Shown: in pieces, positions 1-8,845 of the stretch
Position numbering within the stretch: the stretch's first letter is position 1
How the letters are laid out: the number at the start of each line of letters is the position of its first letter
Source: Alkalibacterium putridalgicola
GTDB taxonomy: Bacteria > Bacillota > Bacilli > Lactobacillales > Carnobacteriaceae_A
Assembly: GCF_900109825.1 (NCBI RefSeq)
Contig: NZ_FOBL01000022.1
Span: 1 to 40,462 of the forward strand
Length of the DNA: 40,462 bases
Direction of reading: 5' to 3'
The notes under the pieces: model-generated
What the model was told of the DNA's origin: nothing
The model's input: only the letters and a program-made list of their open reading frames with translations
The model's database searches: none
Program-made: the position numbers and the translations under genes

Positions 1-243
1 TAAATACCCCATGAACTGAGAAACACTCAATTTTGGTGGGATGCTGACTAACATATGAATATGATCCTTACATGCATTTGCTTCGTGTATCTCCACTCCT
101 TTTCTCTGACAAAGTTCTCGGATAATCTCACCGATGCTTTGTTTATACTTACCATAGATTATCTGTCTTCTGTACTTTGGTGCGAAAACGATGTGATACT
201 TACATCTCCATTGTGAATGTGCTAAACTGTTCTTGTCCTTCAT
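1..243 (-). CDS. tnpA: IS200/IS605 family transposase TnpA, N-terminal part (cut by window edge)
   Basis: A minus-strand frame opens with ATG at 243 and runs off the window start after 81 codons. It reads MKDKNSLAHSQWRCKYHIVF and continues with APKYRR, then KGVEIHEANACKDHIHMLVS. That is the N-terminal half of the Y1 (HUH) single-strand transposase. The HIHM segment is the HUH metal-binding motif; the catalytic Tyr would lie outside the window. An AAGGAGG ribosome binding site lies 7-8 bases before the ATG. The family transposes as single-stranded DNA, using terminal hairpins; one such hairpin is at 343-365. No frameshift is visible in the part seen, so it may be intact, but I cannot judge the rest or whether a tnpB accompanies it. 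Confidence 0.9.
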   Translation of the reverse strand, partial: MKDKNSLAHSQWRCKYHIVFAPKYRRQIIYGKYKQSIGEIIRELCQRKGVEIHEANACKDHIHMLVSIPPKLSVSQFMGYL

Positions 244-342
244 GGGACGCCTCCTTCAATGATTTGAGTAAGTGGTCGGGAAACCAACTTTATCTTATCA
301 TGAAGTGAGGCTTTTTTTGAACCCACGCTAAAAGCTATCCTG

Positions 343-365
343 AACCCCCGGCACAGCCGGGGGTT
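343..365. repeat. Subterminal hairpin of the IS200/IS605 element
   Basis: AACCCCCGGC (343-352), loop ACA, GCCGGGGGTT (356-365): a perfect 10-bp stem with a 3-nt loop. In this family such hairpins are bound by TnpA at the element ends. On the minus strand it lies about 100 bases upstream of tnpA, as expected for the left end. It could also stop transcription entering the element from parC. Confidence 0.7.
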
Positions 366-383
366 TTCAAAGTACATAAAAAG

Positions 384-412
384 AGGCCCGCATCCACCGG
401 GAATGCGGGCCT
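384..412 (-). terminator. Rho-independent terminator of parE-parC
   Basis: A 10-bp stem AGGCCCGCAT (384-393) / ATGCGGGCCT (403-412) with a 9-nt loop. On the minus strand it is followed by CTTTTTATG. It lies 19 bases past the parC stop. Confidence 0.85.
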
Positions 413-431
413 TCCTATCTACATCGTTCGA

Positions 432-2906
432 TTATTTTACTTCTTTTTCTTCCTCTATCCGCACGATGCTTTCTTTATACGCATCCACGGGTACGCCGTC
501 GGAATCTTCGTCTAAAATGAATGAACCGTTGCTGTACCGGTCGCTGAAGGCATAATCTTTCGCTCTGACTGTGAAATCATTGCCTTTATCCGTCACGATG
601 GTCCATTCAGCATCCAATTGTTCGATATCGATCATCAGCGCCATACGGTGAGGTTTGTTTTTCAGTTCTCTTAATACCAGCAGGCCGCGTTTGGCTCGTG
701 AAATAACATCGAAATCTGCGACATTCATTCGCTTGATCGATCCGCGGTGAGTGACCATCAGGGCGCTCTTGTTCCCTTCAGCAGGGTTAAAGATGAGTCC
801 GCCGGCCACTTGATCCTCTTTCTTCAAGTTGATGGACTTCACACCACTGGCGTTGGCACCCACGGTCGAAACTTCAGGCAAGGTATAGCGCAGGCCGAAT
901 CCCAGCTGGGTGACTAAGAAAACATCATAGAGTGATTCGTCATTGATCAGATACACGGACAGCAATTCATCCGTTTTCCCTTTTAACTTGATCGCTGTTG
1001 CGGAACGGGAACGGTACGTCCGTTTCGGTGCATACTCGGAAACCAGCGTCTGCTTGATATACCCCGCTTTGGTGATGAAGACAAACTTCTGCTGCTCCGA
1101 GAATTCTTTCAGGCCGTAAGCCGCAATGATTTTCTCGTCAGGCTGTATGCTGATCGTCTGGGAAATATGTTCGCCCAGATCTTTCCATTTGATCTCAGGG
1201 ATCTCATGGACCGGTCGGTTGATGACATTCCCTTTCGTCGTGAACAGAACCACATGATCCAGCGTCGAGATTTTTTCAGTGAAGACTGAGTAATCCCCGT
1301 CTCTCAAAGCAATCTCTTCAGCGTTCGTAGCACCATAAGAACGCAGACTGGTCCGTTTCAGGTAGCCCTCTTTGGTCACTGACACAACGACTTCCTCTTC
1401 AGTGACGAGCACTTCTTTTTCGACTTTCAGCTCTTCGATCTTGTCTTCGATCACCGTCTGTCTGTCTTTGGCGTTTTCTTTCTTCACTTCTCTCAGTTCT
1501 TTTTTCATGACTGATTCCAGTGTTTTTTCATCGTTCAAGATCTTATTATATTCGTCGATACGCGCTGCCAGCTCGTCTGCTTCTTTTTGAAGCTGCGTGA
1601 TATCTGTATTGGTCAAGCGGTACAACTGCAGACTTACGATGGCTTCAGCCTGCATTGCAGTAAAGTCATACGCACTAATGATATTGTCCTTAGCATCGCC
1701 TTTGTTCTTGCTTGCCCGAATGGTCTTGATGACCTTATCCAGGATAGAGATGGCTTTGATCAAGCCTTCAACGATATGCGCGCGTTTCTGGTCTTTATTG
1801 AGCAGGAAATTCGTACGCTTTCTGATGATATCTTTCTTATGCGCGATATAAGCCGACAAGAACTCTTTAAGTCCGACTTGCTGAGGACGACGGTCGCTGA
1901 TCGCGATCATATTCAGGTTGTAAGAGACCTGCAGATCCGTATTTTTGAATAAGTAAGTCAAAATCCCCTGAGTCGGCGTATCTTTTTTCAGCTCGACCAC
2001 GATACGCAAGCCGGTACGGTCACTTTCATCACGCACGTCTGCGATGCCATCGATTTTCTTGTTGATGCGGATCTCGTCCATTTTACGGACCATCGTCGCT
2101 TTGTTCACTTCATAAGGGATCTCGGTGATGACGATCTGTTCTTTGCCGCCTCTCACTTTTTCGATCTCGGTCTTTGAACGGATGACGATTTTCCCTTTAC
2201 CCGTTTTATAGGCATTTTTAAGTCCTTTGACGCCTTGAATGATGCCGCCGGTCGGGAAATCCGGTCCTTTGATAAAGTCCATCAGTTTGTCGACGGATGC
2301 ATTCGGATGCTGGATCTGGTAGATGCAGGCATCGATGACTTCGCCCAGATTATGGGGCGGGATATCGGTAGCATAACCGGCAGAAATACCCGTTGCCCCA
2401 TTAACTAAAAGGTTAGGGAAACGTGCCGGCAGGACGGTCGGTTCATTGGTCGTATCGTCAAAGTTCAGGACGAACTCGACCGTTTCTTTATCGATGTCTT
2501 TCAATAATTCATTAGCCACTTTTGACAGTCGCGCCTCGGTATAACGCATGGCTGCCGGTGGATCGCCGTCCATGCTCCCGTTGTTGCCGTGCATCGTAAC
2601 TAAAGGTGTCTTCATTTTCCAGTCCTGGCTCATTCGGACCATGGCTTCATAAACACTGCTGTCGCCGTGCGGGTGGAAGTTACCGATAACGTTCCCCACC
2701 GTTTTCGCTGATTTTCTGAAGCCCTTGTCGTGCGTGTTGCCTTCTGAATACATCGCATACAGGATTCGGCGCTGTACGGGCTTGAGACCGTCTCTGATGT
2801 CCGGCAGTGCCCGTTCCTGGATGATATACTTCGAATATCTCCCGAAACGGTCGCCCATCACTTCTTCTAGTGTTAACTCTTGGATTTCTTCTCGTTGTTT
2901 TGCCAT
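432..2906 (-). CDS. parC: DNA topoisomerase IV subunit A (ParC)
   Basis: Breakage-reunion subunit of topoisomerase IV, which works with ParE to decatenate daughter chromosomes. The 824-residue protein has the GyrA/ParC N-terminal winged-helix and tower domains. The catalytic tyrosine is Y122 in the [12 protein letters not shown] segment, and a C-terminal beta-pinwheel fills roughly residues 495-820. It is ParC rather than GyrA because it follows parE and is close to Bacillus/Staphylococcus GrlA. The quinolone-resistance region reads [12 protein letters not shown], with Ser83 and Glu87 at the positions called 80 and 84 in S. aureus, so no known resistance change is present. It starts 20 bases after parE stops. 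The ribosome binding site is poorly spaced (GAAAGG about 14 bases upstream), which suggests translational coupling to parE. Confidence 0.97.
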   Translation of the reverse strand: MAKQREEIQELTLEEVMGDRFGRYSKYIIQERALPDIRDGLKPVQRRILYAMYSEGNTHDKGFRKSAKTVGNVIGNFHPHGDSSVYEAMVRMSQDWKMKTPLVTMHGNNGSMDGDPPAAMRYTEARLSKVANELLKDIDKETVEFVLNFDDTTNEPTVLPARFPNLLVNGATGISAGYATDIPPHNLGEVIDACIYQIQHPNASVDKLMDFIKGPDFPTGGIIQGVKGLKNAYKTGKGKIVIRSKTEIEKVRGGKEQIVITEIPYEVNKATMVRKMDEIRINKKIDGIADVRDESDRTGLRIVVELKKDTPTQGILTYLFKNTDLQVSYNLNMIAISDRRPQQVGLKEFLSAYIAHKKDIIRKRTNFLLNKDQKRAHIVEGLIKAISILDKVIKTIRASKNKGDAKDNIISAYDFTAMQAEAIVSLQLYRLTNTDITQLQKEADELAARIDEYNKILNDEKTLESVMKKELREVKKENAKDRQTVIEDKIEELKVEKEVLVTEEEVVVSVTKEGYLKRTSLRSYGATNAEEIALRDGDYSVFTEKISTLDHVVLFTTKGNVINRPVHEIPEIKWKDLGEHISQTISIQPDEKIIAAYGLKEFSEQQKFVFITKAGYIKQTLVSEYAPKRTYRSRSATAIKLKGKTDELLSVYLINDESLYDVFLVTQLGFGLRYTLPEVSTVGANASGVKSINLKKEDQVAGGLIFNPAEGNKSALMVTHRGSIKRMNVADFDVISRAKRGLLVLRELKNKPHRMALMIDIEQLDAEWTIVTDKGNDFTVRAKDYAFSDRYSNGSFILDEDSDGVPVDAYKESIVRIEEEKEVK

Positions 2907-2926
2907 ATCAGTAAGTCAAACCTTTC

Positions 2927-4912
2927 TCACAACTCTACAGTTTCTTCCACTTCTTCAAGGATGTCATTCGTTTCCAGAATGCTGCCTTCTTCTTCAAGCG
3001 AGAATTCCACATTCTCTTCGATCCACTTACGACGGGGATCGACTTTGTTCCCCATGAGGACAGACACCCGGCGTTCAGCCTGTGCGACGTCATCGATCGT
3101 CACACGTATGAGCGTCCGTGACTCAGGATTCATCGTTGTATCCCACAACTGGTCGGCGTTCATTTCACCCAAACCTTTGTAGCGCTGGATGATGTAGCCT
3201 TTACCGAATGTCTTCAGGAGTTTGTCCAGTTCTTCATCCGTCCAGGCATACTCGATGACCTCTTTCTTGCCTTTGCCTTTAGACACTTTATATAAAGGCG
3301 GCAGGGCGAGATACACTTTGCCTTCTTCGATCAGGGGTTTCATATAACGGTAGAAGAAGGTCAAAAGCAGGACCTGGATATGCGCACCGTCTGTATCCGC
3401 ATCGGTCATGATGACGACTTTATCGTAATTACAGTCTTTGATATCGAATTCAGGTCCGACACCTGCACCGATCGTGTAGATCATCGTGCTGATCTCTTCA
3501 TTTTTCAGGATATCCTGCATGTTCGCTTTTTCTGTATTGATGACCTTACCACGCAGAGGCAGGATCGCCTGGAATTTTCTGTCACGGCCCTGTTTGGCAG
3601 AACCACCGGCAGAATCTCCCTCGACGAGATACAATTCATTCTTCTTAGCATTTTTACTTTGAGCCGGCGTCAGTTTACCGGATAAAAGTGTTTCTTTACG
3701 TTTCTTTTTCTTGCCGTTTCGAGATTCATCTTTCGCTTTACGTGCCGCTTCCCGGGCTTCTCTGGCTTTGATCGCTTTCCGGACGATCTGCTGACTCATT
3801 TCGCCGTTTTCAGCCAGCCAGAAGTTGAACTGCTCTGAAATCACCGTATCACACGCTGCGCGTGCTTCAGTGGTCCCAAGCTTGCTCTTGGTCTGACCTT
3901 CAAACTGGAGTAAATGCTCCGGGATACGGACAGATAGAATGATCGCGATCCCTTCGCGCACGTCGGTCCCTTCGAGGTTCTTGTCCCGCTCTTTTAAAAG
4001 GTTCACGCGCTTGGCATATTCATTGAAGGTCTTTGTGATCGCGGTTTTCGTACCGATCTCATGCGTCCCGCCATCTTTGGTCCGCACATTATTGACAAAG
4101 CTCAAAAGGTTTTCTGAATAGCCGTCGTTATATTGAAAGGCACATTCCACTTCGATGCCTTTATATTCACCTTCAAAGTAGGCGATCGGTGTCAGTGTAT
4201 CTTTTTCTTCATTGATATATTTGACGAATTCCTTGATGCCTTCTTCGTAATGAAAGATTTCTTCGGCATCTTCTTTGCGTTCATCTTTGACCGAGATCGT
4301 CACGTCTTTCAAAAGGAAGGCCGATTCTCTCAAGCGTTCACTCAACTGTGAGAAAGAATAGTCCGTTGTTGAAAAGATTTCAGGATCCGGTTTGAAATGC
4401 ACCGTGGTCCCAGTCGCTTTTTTCTGGCCTTTTTTCTTCGTCAGTTTACCGTCAGGCTTTCCGCCCTTTTTAAAATGCTGCGTGTACTCAAAGCCGTCGC
4501 GGTTGACTTGGACCGTCAACTCTTCAGACAGCGCATTCACAACAGAAGCCCCTACACCATGCAGACCACCGGATGTTTTGTATCCGCCGCTCTGGCCGAA
4601 CTTGCCACCGGCGTGCAGGACTGTAAAAATAACTTGTATAGTCGGCACACCAGACTTATGCATTCCCGTCGGCATCCCGCGTCCATCGTCTTTGACTGTG
4701 ATGCTGTTGTCTTTGTGGATGGTAACGTCGATCCGTGTCCCATATCCGGCCAGCACTTCATCTACGGCGTTGTCAACGATCTCATAGACAAGATGGTGCA
4801 GCCCTCTGGAGTCTGTCGATCCAATATACATGCCAGGACGTTTTCTGACCGCGTCCAGGCCTTCCAACACTTGAATTGAACTATCATCGTAATTATTTTT
4901 TGCCATTACCAC
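2927..4912 (-). CDS. parE: DNA topoisomerase IV subunit B (ParE)
   Basis: ATPase subunit of topoisomerase IV. The N-terminal GHKL ATP-binding domain shows EIVDNAVDE, DDGRGMP and GGLHGVGASVVNALS (residues about 40-125). A transducer domain follows, then a TOPRIM domain with YLVEGDSAGG and TDADTDGAH, and a C-terminal ParC-binding tail. At 661 residues it is typical of Gram-positive ParE. Two starts are possible: GTG at 4912, 5 bases after AAAGGAG, or ATG at 4906, 11 bases after it. The GTG has the better spacing. It is the first gene of the parE-parC pair and is transcribed away from plsY, a conserved Bacillota arrangement. Confidence 0.97.
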   Translation of the reverse strand: MVMAKNNYDDSSIQVLEGLDAVRKRPGMYIGSTDSRGLHHLVYEIVDNAVDEVLAGYGTRIDVTIHKDNSITVKDDGRGMPTGMHKSGVPTIQVIFTVLHAGGKFGQSGGYKTSGGLHGVGASVVNALSEELTVQVNRDGFEYTQHFKKGGKPDGKLTKKKGQKKATGTTVHFKPDPEIFSTTDYSFSQLSERLRESAFLLKDVTISVKDERKEDAEEIFHYEEGIKEFVKYINEEKDTLTPIAYFEGEYKGIEVECAFQYNDGYSENLLSFVNNVRTKDGGTHEIGTKTAITKTFNEYAKRVNLLKERDKNLEGTDVREGIAIILSVRIPEHLLQFEGQTKSKLGTTEARAACDTVISEQFNFWLAENGEMSQQIVRKAIKAREAREAARKAKDESRNGKKKKRKETLLSGKLTPAQSKNAKKNELYLVEGDSAGGSAKQGRDRKFQAILPLRGKVINTEKANMQDILKNEEISTMIYTIGAGVGPEFDIKDCNYDKVVIMTDADTDGAHIQVLLLTFFYRYMKPLIEEGKVYLALPPLYKVSKGKGKKEVIEYAWTDEELDKLLKTFGKGYIIQRYKGLGEMNADQLWDTTMNPESRTLIRVTIDDVAQAERRVSVLMGNKVDPRRKWIEENVEFSLEEEGSILETNDILEEVEETVEL

Positions 4913-5011
4913 AGATTCTCCTTTGATTCTTCACATGCTGATATTTCGTTATTCAACTTTTTATAATAAAAATAGATTGTGTATTCTTTCGTTAAAAGCC
5001 AAGCACTATTA

Positions 5012-5040
5012 ATCTTACCATAATTTAAGTAGCATGTGTA
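5012..5040 (-). promoter_or_regulatory. Possible sigma-A promoter of parE-parC
   Basis: On the minus strand, TACACA (5035-5040), 17-bp spacer, TAAGAT (5012-5017) preceded by TGG (extended -10). The -35 match is only moderate. The leader to parE would be about 95 nt. Confidence 0.35.
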
Positions 5041-5100
5041 AAAAACCTTTGTTCCCCTAACGCCAGAGGCATGTTATGTGCCTTCACCTGCCATCTTTTA

Positions 5101-5129
5101 TTGTTGTCACCGTCCTGTCATGGTAGAAT
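5101..5129 (+). promoter_or_regulatory. Possible sigma-A promoter of plsY
   Basis: TTGTTG (5101-5106), 17-bp spacer, TAGAAT (5124-5129) preceded by TGG (extended -10). It lies about 38 bases before the plsY start and back to back with the parE promoter. Confidence 0.45.
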
Positions 5130-5167
5130 AATAAAGGATTAAGGGTGAACTTAAGGAGGAAACATGT

Positions 5168-5767
5168 TTGATTGAACTAATACTCATTGCTGCAGCTTAC
5201 CTGCTCGGATCGATCCCCTCGGGCGTATGGATAGGTAAAGCATTTTTTAAAACAGATATAAGAGAACAGGGAAGCGGGAACTCAGGGACTACGAATACTT
5301 ACCGGGTCCTCGGGAAATGGGCCGGCACAGTCGTTTTGGTCATGGATATCGCCAAAGGAACACTAGCTGTTTTGCTGCCGCTCTGGTTTGGTGTCACGAT
5401 CCATCCCATGATCTTCGGTTTGTTCGCGATCATCGGCCACGTTTATCCGATTTTTGCCGGATTTAAAGGCGGAAAAGCCGTGGCGACAACTGCTGGTGTC
5501 GCTCTGGGAGTCCAACCCCTTTTCGTCCTGGTTTTGATCATGGTGTTCGCGGCCATCCTGTATACATCGAGTATGGTCAGCCTTGCAAGCGTACTGACCC
5601 TGATCATCGCTGCCGGAGCTGCTCTCTTTGTAGGGGACTGGGTCTTCACTGCCATCGTCTGGATCGCTATGATTTTAGTTGTCGTGAGGCACCGGGCAAA
5701 CATCGACCGGATCAGAAAGGGCGAAGAAAACAAGGTCCCTTTCGGATTGAATCAATCAGATAAATAA
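5168..5767 (+). CDS. plsY: Glycerol-3-phosphate acyltransferase PlsY
   Basis: Acyl-phosphate:glycerol-3-phosphate acyltransferase, the membrane enzyme that makes lysophosphatidate in phospholipid synthesis. The 199-residue, about five-helix protein carries the three conserved cytoplasmic motifs: LLGSIPSGVWIGK near the N-terminus, the GSGNSGTTNTYRVLG loop, and GHVYPIFAGFKGGKAVATT. It starts with TTG at 5168, 8 bases after AAGGAGG (5153-5159). An ATG at 5164 in another frame opens only a three-codon ORF (MFD, stop) between the ribosome binding site and the real start. It is divergent from parE, as in Bacillus. A bidirectional terminator follows. Confidence 0.95.
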   Translation: MIELILIAAAYLLGSIPSGVWIGKAFFKTDIREQGSGNSGTTNTYRVLGKWAGTVVLVMDIAKGTLAVLLPLWFGVTIHPMIFGLFAIIGHVYPIFAGFKGGKAVATTAGVALGVQPLFVLVLIMVFAAILYTSSMVSLASVLTLIIAAGAALFVGDWVFTAIVWIAMILVVVRHRANIDRIRKGEENKVPFGLNQSDK

Positions 5768-5772
5768 AGAGT

Positions 5773-5829
5773 AAAAGACCTTTTCCAGCTCAGTCTGTTT
5801 AATACGACTGAGTGTGGAAAAGGTCTTTT
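5773..5829. terminator. Bidirectional terminator between plsY and the GGDEF gene
   Basis: The outer stem is 15 bp, AAAAGACCTTTTCCA (5773-5787) with its complement at 5815-5829. An inner 7-bp stem is CTCAGTC (5789-5795) / GACTGAG (5806-5812). T-runs on both strands let it serve plsY and the convergent xerC-hslVU-GGDEF operon, whose last stop codon is inside or next to the stem. Confidence 0.9.
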
Positions 5830-6813
5830 TTATCCGATTACCCGGTTTTTTCCGTTCGCTTTAGCTTTGTACAAGTTTTTATCCGCTTCTCTGAGAACAT
5901 CCTCATGGTCCCCTTGGGTGTACAGAGTAAATCCCCCGCTGATAGTCAGCGATTCCAGTTTCAGGAATTCATTGGTTTCTATCGCTAACCGGCAGTCATT
6001 AAGCTGTTTTTCTGCTGCCTCTTTTGAAGTGTCGGGTAAAAGGATCAGGAATTCTTCACCGCCGTAACGGCCGACGATCCCTTTTCTATCCAGTTTACAT
6101 TCCAGTGTCTTCGCGATTTCTTTGAGCACGTAGTCCCCAAAGACATGGCCTTTCGTGTCATTGAGATGCTTGAAATCGTCAATGTCCACCATGCTCACTG
6201 CCAGCTGTTTGCCTTTGACAGCCGAATCGATCATATGGGTCTTCAGTTCTCTGATGACTGCACGCCGGTTCCTGATCTGTGTGAGTTCATCTTTGTCGAC
6301 AAGTTCGATCAGTGAAGACGTCAGATCCTCCAGATTTTCCACTTTGCTTTTCTGCTTGGAGACATCAAATACGATGCCTGCAGCAAATAAAGGTGCCCCG
6401 TCTTCTGCTCTTTTCGTGACTTTCCCTCGGTCATAAAACCATTTCCAGGTTCCATCCTTGGCTTTGATGCGGTATTCGACCTCATAAACAGGAGCCAGGC
6501 CTTTCAAGTGCTGCCGCATATTATCCATCACAGGTTCGTGATCCTCGGGATGCAGTTTGTTTGTAAAAAAATCATAAGGAATCTTTTCAGGCAGCTGATC
6601 GACAGAATAGCCGAGCGCTTCCACTTTCAAAGGATTAAAGACCACGTCATTGGTCTGGATATTCCAGTACCAGTGACCGAGATTTCCTTTCCAGGGATAG
6701 TCCAGCTTCGCTTCGGCTGCTTTTTCGGCCAGCAGTTCATCGATCAGCATTTGCTGTTCCTTGATCTTAAAGAGCAGTTCCTCTTTAGTCCGCTCATGTA
6801 ATTGCTCACTCAT
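5830..6813 (-). CDS. PAS-GGDEF diguanylate cyclase
   Basis: Probable cytoplasmic diguanylate cyclase making cyclic di-GMP from two GTP. A short N-terminal coiled coil (residues about 5-35) precedes a PAS_3-type sensor fold (about 45-155: LGHWYWNIQTNDVVF to GIVFDVSKQK). The C-terminal GGDEF domain (about 170-327) has DELTQIRNRRA, the metal aspartate in MVDIDDFKHLND, and the active-site loop RYGGEEF. The inhibitory RxxD site upstream of GGEEF is absent (DRKG stands there), so product inhibition is probably missing. There is no EAL domain and no membrane segment. The ATG at 6813 is 8 bases after GGGGTG; a GTG at 6816 is an alternative. It starts about 25 bases after hslU ends, so it is the last gene of the xerC operon, in the slot where relatives carry codY. 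Confidence 0.9.
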   Translation of the reverse strand: MSEQLHERTKEELLFKIKEQQMLIDELLAEKAAEAKLDYPWKGNLGHWYWNIQTNDVVFNPLKVEALGYSVDQLPEKIPYDFFTNKLHPEDHEPVMDNMRQHLKGLAPVYEVEYRIKAKDGTWKWFYDRGKVTKRAEDGAPLFAAGIVFDVSKQKSKVENLEDLTSSLIELVDKDELTQIRNRRAVIRELKTHMIDSAVKGKQLAVSMVDIDDFKHLNDTKGHVFGDYVLKEIAKTLECKLDRKGIVGRYGGEEFLILLPDTSKEAAEKQLNDCRLAIETNEFLKLESLTISGGFTLYTQGDHEDVLREADKNLYKAKANGKNRVIG

Positions 6814-6837
6814 CACTTCTGCACCCCAATAAATGTC

Positions 6838-8262
6838 TTATAAGATATAGCGGCTAAGGTCCTTGTTCTCGACGATATGGCCGATTTTATCTTCAACATA
6901 TTTTTCTGTGATCTTCACTTCGCCCATCGTCATATCCGGAGATTCGAACAGCAGATCTTCAAGCAGGCGCTCAAGGATCGTATGCAGACGACGTGCACCG
7001 ATGTTGTCAGTCGATTCATTGACATCATAAGCGATCTCGGCGATCTTCTCGATGGCTTCCATGGTGAAGATGACATCGATGTTTTCTGTTTCAAGCAGCG
7101 CACGGTACTGTTTCACCAGTGCATTTTCGGGTTCTGTCAGGATCTTCACGAAATCGTCTTTCGTCAAGTCATTCAGTTCCACGCGGATCGGGAAACGTCC
7201 CTGCAGTTCAGGGATCAGATCGCTTGGTTTAGACAGGTGAAAAGCGCCGGAACCGATGAACAGGATATGGTCGGTATTGACTGTTCCATATTTCGTACGC
7301 ACACTGGATCCTTCAACGATCGGCAGGATGTCTCTCTGAACACCTTCTCGGGAGACCTGACCGCTGTTCTGCTGTCCTTTAGACGTGATCTTATCGATCT
7401 CATCCACAAAGATGATCCCTGAGTTCTCTGTCAAGTTGATCGCATCGGAATAAATATCTTCCGTGTTGATCAGCTTGTCTGCTTCTTCTTCCGTAAAGAT
7501 ATCGACCGCTTCTTTAACCGTGACTTTACGCTTCACTTTTTTAGTCGGGGTCAGCTGGCCGAATGTTTCTGACAAGTCGATACCCATCGATTCCAGCGGC
7601 TGGCTCATCGGACTATTCGACGCTTTTTTCTTTTCTTCGACTTTGATCTCGACTTCGCGTGAGTCAAGGATCCCGCGGCTGATCTGGTCGATCAGGGCGT
7701 CACGTTTGGAAGAGATCTCTTCCGTGACAGTTTCTTCTTCCTCTTCGGCATTCTGATTGAACTGATTCGGGTCCATGCCCATCCCTTTGAACATTCCCGC
7801 TAAAGGATTGTTGTCATAGCCGCTTTTTTCCTTCTTGATCCCTGGAGCTAGGGCTTTAGCGACGCGTTCGATGGCACGTCTTTCTGCACGTCCGCGTACG
7901 TTTTTACGGTACTCTTCACGGACCAGCTGGATCGCTGATTCTGTGAGGTCTCTGACCATGGATTCCACATCGCGGCCAATGTAGCCGACTTCTGTGAATT
8001 TCGTTGCTTCCACCTTGATAAATGGCGCATCCACGATAGCAGCCAGACGACGGGCGATCTCCGTTTTACCGATACCTGTCGCTCCGATCATCAGGATGTT
8101 TTTCGGTGTGATTTCTTTCTGCATGTCATCATCGAGCTTCAGACGACGGTAGCGATTACGCAGTGCGACTGCGACCGCTTTTTTAGCGTCCTTCTGGCCC
8201 ACGATGTATTTATCCAGTTTGGTTACGATTTCTCTTGGTGTTAAATCATTTCTTGCTTTCAT
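6838..8262 (-). CDS. hslU: ATP-dependent protease ATPase subunit HslU (ClpY/CodX)
   Basis: AAA+ unfoldase that feeds substrates to the HslV peptidase. Of 474 residues, the N-terminal part holds LTPREIVTKLDKYIVGQKDAK and Walker A GATGIGKTE; most HslU have GPTGVGKTE, and the GxxGxGKT core is kept. The pore loop reads GYIGRD, where GYVG is usual. The variable intermediate domain lies at about 110-250. Walker B is IIFVDEIDKI and sensor 2 is GARRLHT. The C-terminus ends LSRYIL, the tail that docks into HslV pockets. It starts 13 bases after hslV stops, with AAGGAG 9 bases upstream. Confidence 0.97.
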   Translation of the reverse strand: MKARNDLTPREIVTKLDKYIVGQKDAKKAVAVALRNRYRRLKLDDDMQKEITPKNILMIGATGIGKTEIARRLAAIVDAPFIKVEATKFTEVGYIGRDVESMVRDLTESAIQLVREEYRKNVRGRAERRAIERVAKALAPGIKKEKSGYDNNPLAGMFKGMGMDPNQFNQNAEEEEETVTEEISSKRDALIDQISRGILDSREVEIKVEEKKKASNSPMSQPLESMGIDLSETFGQLTPTKKVKRKVTVKEAVDIFTEEEADKLINTEDIYSDAINLTENSGIIFVDEIDKITSKGQQNSGQVSREGVQRDILPIVEGSSVRTKYGTVNTDHILFIGSGAFHLSKPSDLIPELQGRFPIRVELNDLTKDDFVKILTEPENALVKQYRALLETENIDVIFTMEAIEKIAEIAYDVNESTDNIGARRLHTILERLLEDLLFESPDMTMGEVKITEKYVEDKIGHIVENKDLSRYIL

Positions 8263-8275
8263 GTCATCAGTCTCC

Positions 8276-8815
8276 TTACAGTTTTTCGGTTACGATATTA
8301 TGGTTGGTGTATACACAGATATCCGCTGCAATCGTCAAACTGTCTTTGGCGATTTCTTCTGCGGACAGGGTTTCTCCGTGTTTCTTCAAGGCACGGGCAG
8401 CTGACAAGGCAAAATTACCGCCTGAACCGATACCTAAAATACCATCGTCCGGCTGGATGACTTCACCATTACCGGAAACCAGAAGCATCTGTTCCTTGTT
8501 CATGACGATGAGCAAAGCTTCCAGGTTTTTCATCATCTTGTCTGTACGCCATTCCTTGGCCAGTTCCACGGCAGCACGCATGAGGTGACCGTTGTACTGG
8601 TTCAGATAGCCTTCAAATTTTTCTTCGAGTGTGAATGCATCAGCCACACTGCCGGCAAAGCCGACGAGGACTTCATTGTTATAGATCTTTCTTACTTTAC
8701 GGGCTGAGCCTTTCATAATGACTTTCTCGCCCATTGTGACCTGACCGTCTCCAGCCATGGCACATTCGCCATTATGTTGAATAGCTAAAATCGTGGTTGC
8801 ATGAAACTCTGTCAT
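8276..8815 (-). CDS. hslV: ATP-dependent protease peptidase subunit HslV (ClpQ/CodW)
   Basis: Proteasome-beta-like threonine peptidase that forms the core of HslUV; 179 residues. The start is ATG at 8815, eight bases after GGAGG. The longer frame from 8830 begins inside that ribosome binding site and is rejected. The protein begins [11 protein letters not shown]. Relative to E. coli HslV, where the nucleophile is the first Thr of TTI, there is a five-residue N-terminal extension after Met, as in B. subtilis CodW, which uses its N-terminal Ser. Here Met removal would expose Thr. Conserved blocks [21 protein letters not shown] and [16 protein letters not shown] are present. Confidence 0.96.
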   Translation of the reverse strand: MTEFHATTILAIQHNGECAMAGDGQVTMGEKVIMKGSARKVRKIYNNEVLVGFAGSVADAFTLEEKFEGYLNQYNGHLMRAAVELAKEWRTDKMMKNLEALLIVMNKEQMLLVSGNGEVIQPDDGILGIGSGGNFALSAARALKKHGETLSAEEIAKDSLTIAADICVYTNHNIVTEKL

Positions 8816-8845
8816 TTTGTATTCCTCCATTTAAAAGTGTTTAGT

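Larger units (their letters stand above)
1..375 (-). mobile_element. IS200/IS605-type insertion sequence, left-end part
   Basis: The element consists of the tnpA start (up to 243), a leader of about 100 bases and a GC-rich subterminal hairpin at 343-365. Elements of this family have no inverted repeats and make no target duplication, so the exact end cannot be read from one side. It should lie between the hairpin and the T-run of the parC terminator, about 366-380. The element sits directly downstream of parC and does not interrupt a gene. Confidence 0.75.

Noticed and set aside
432-4912. Fluoroquinolone-resistance changes in ParC
   Set aside because: Ser83 and Glu87 are the wild-type residues.
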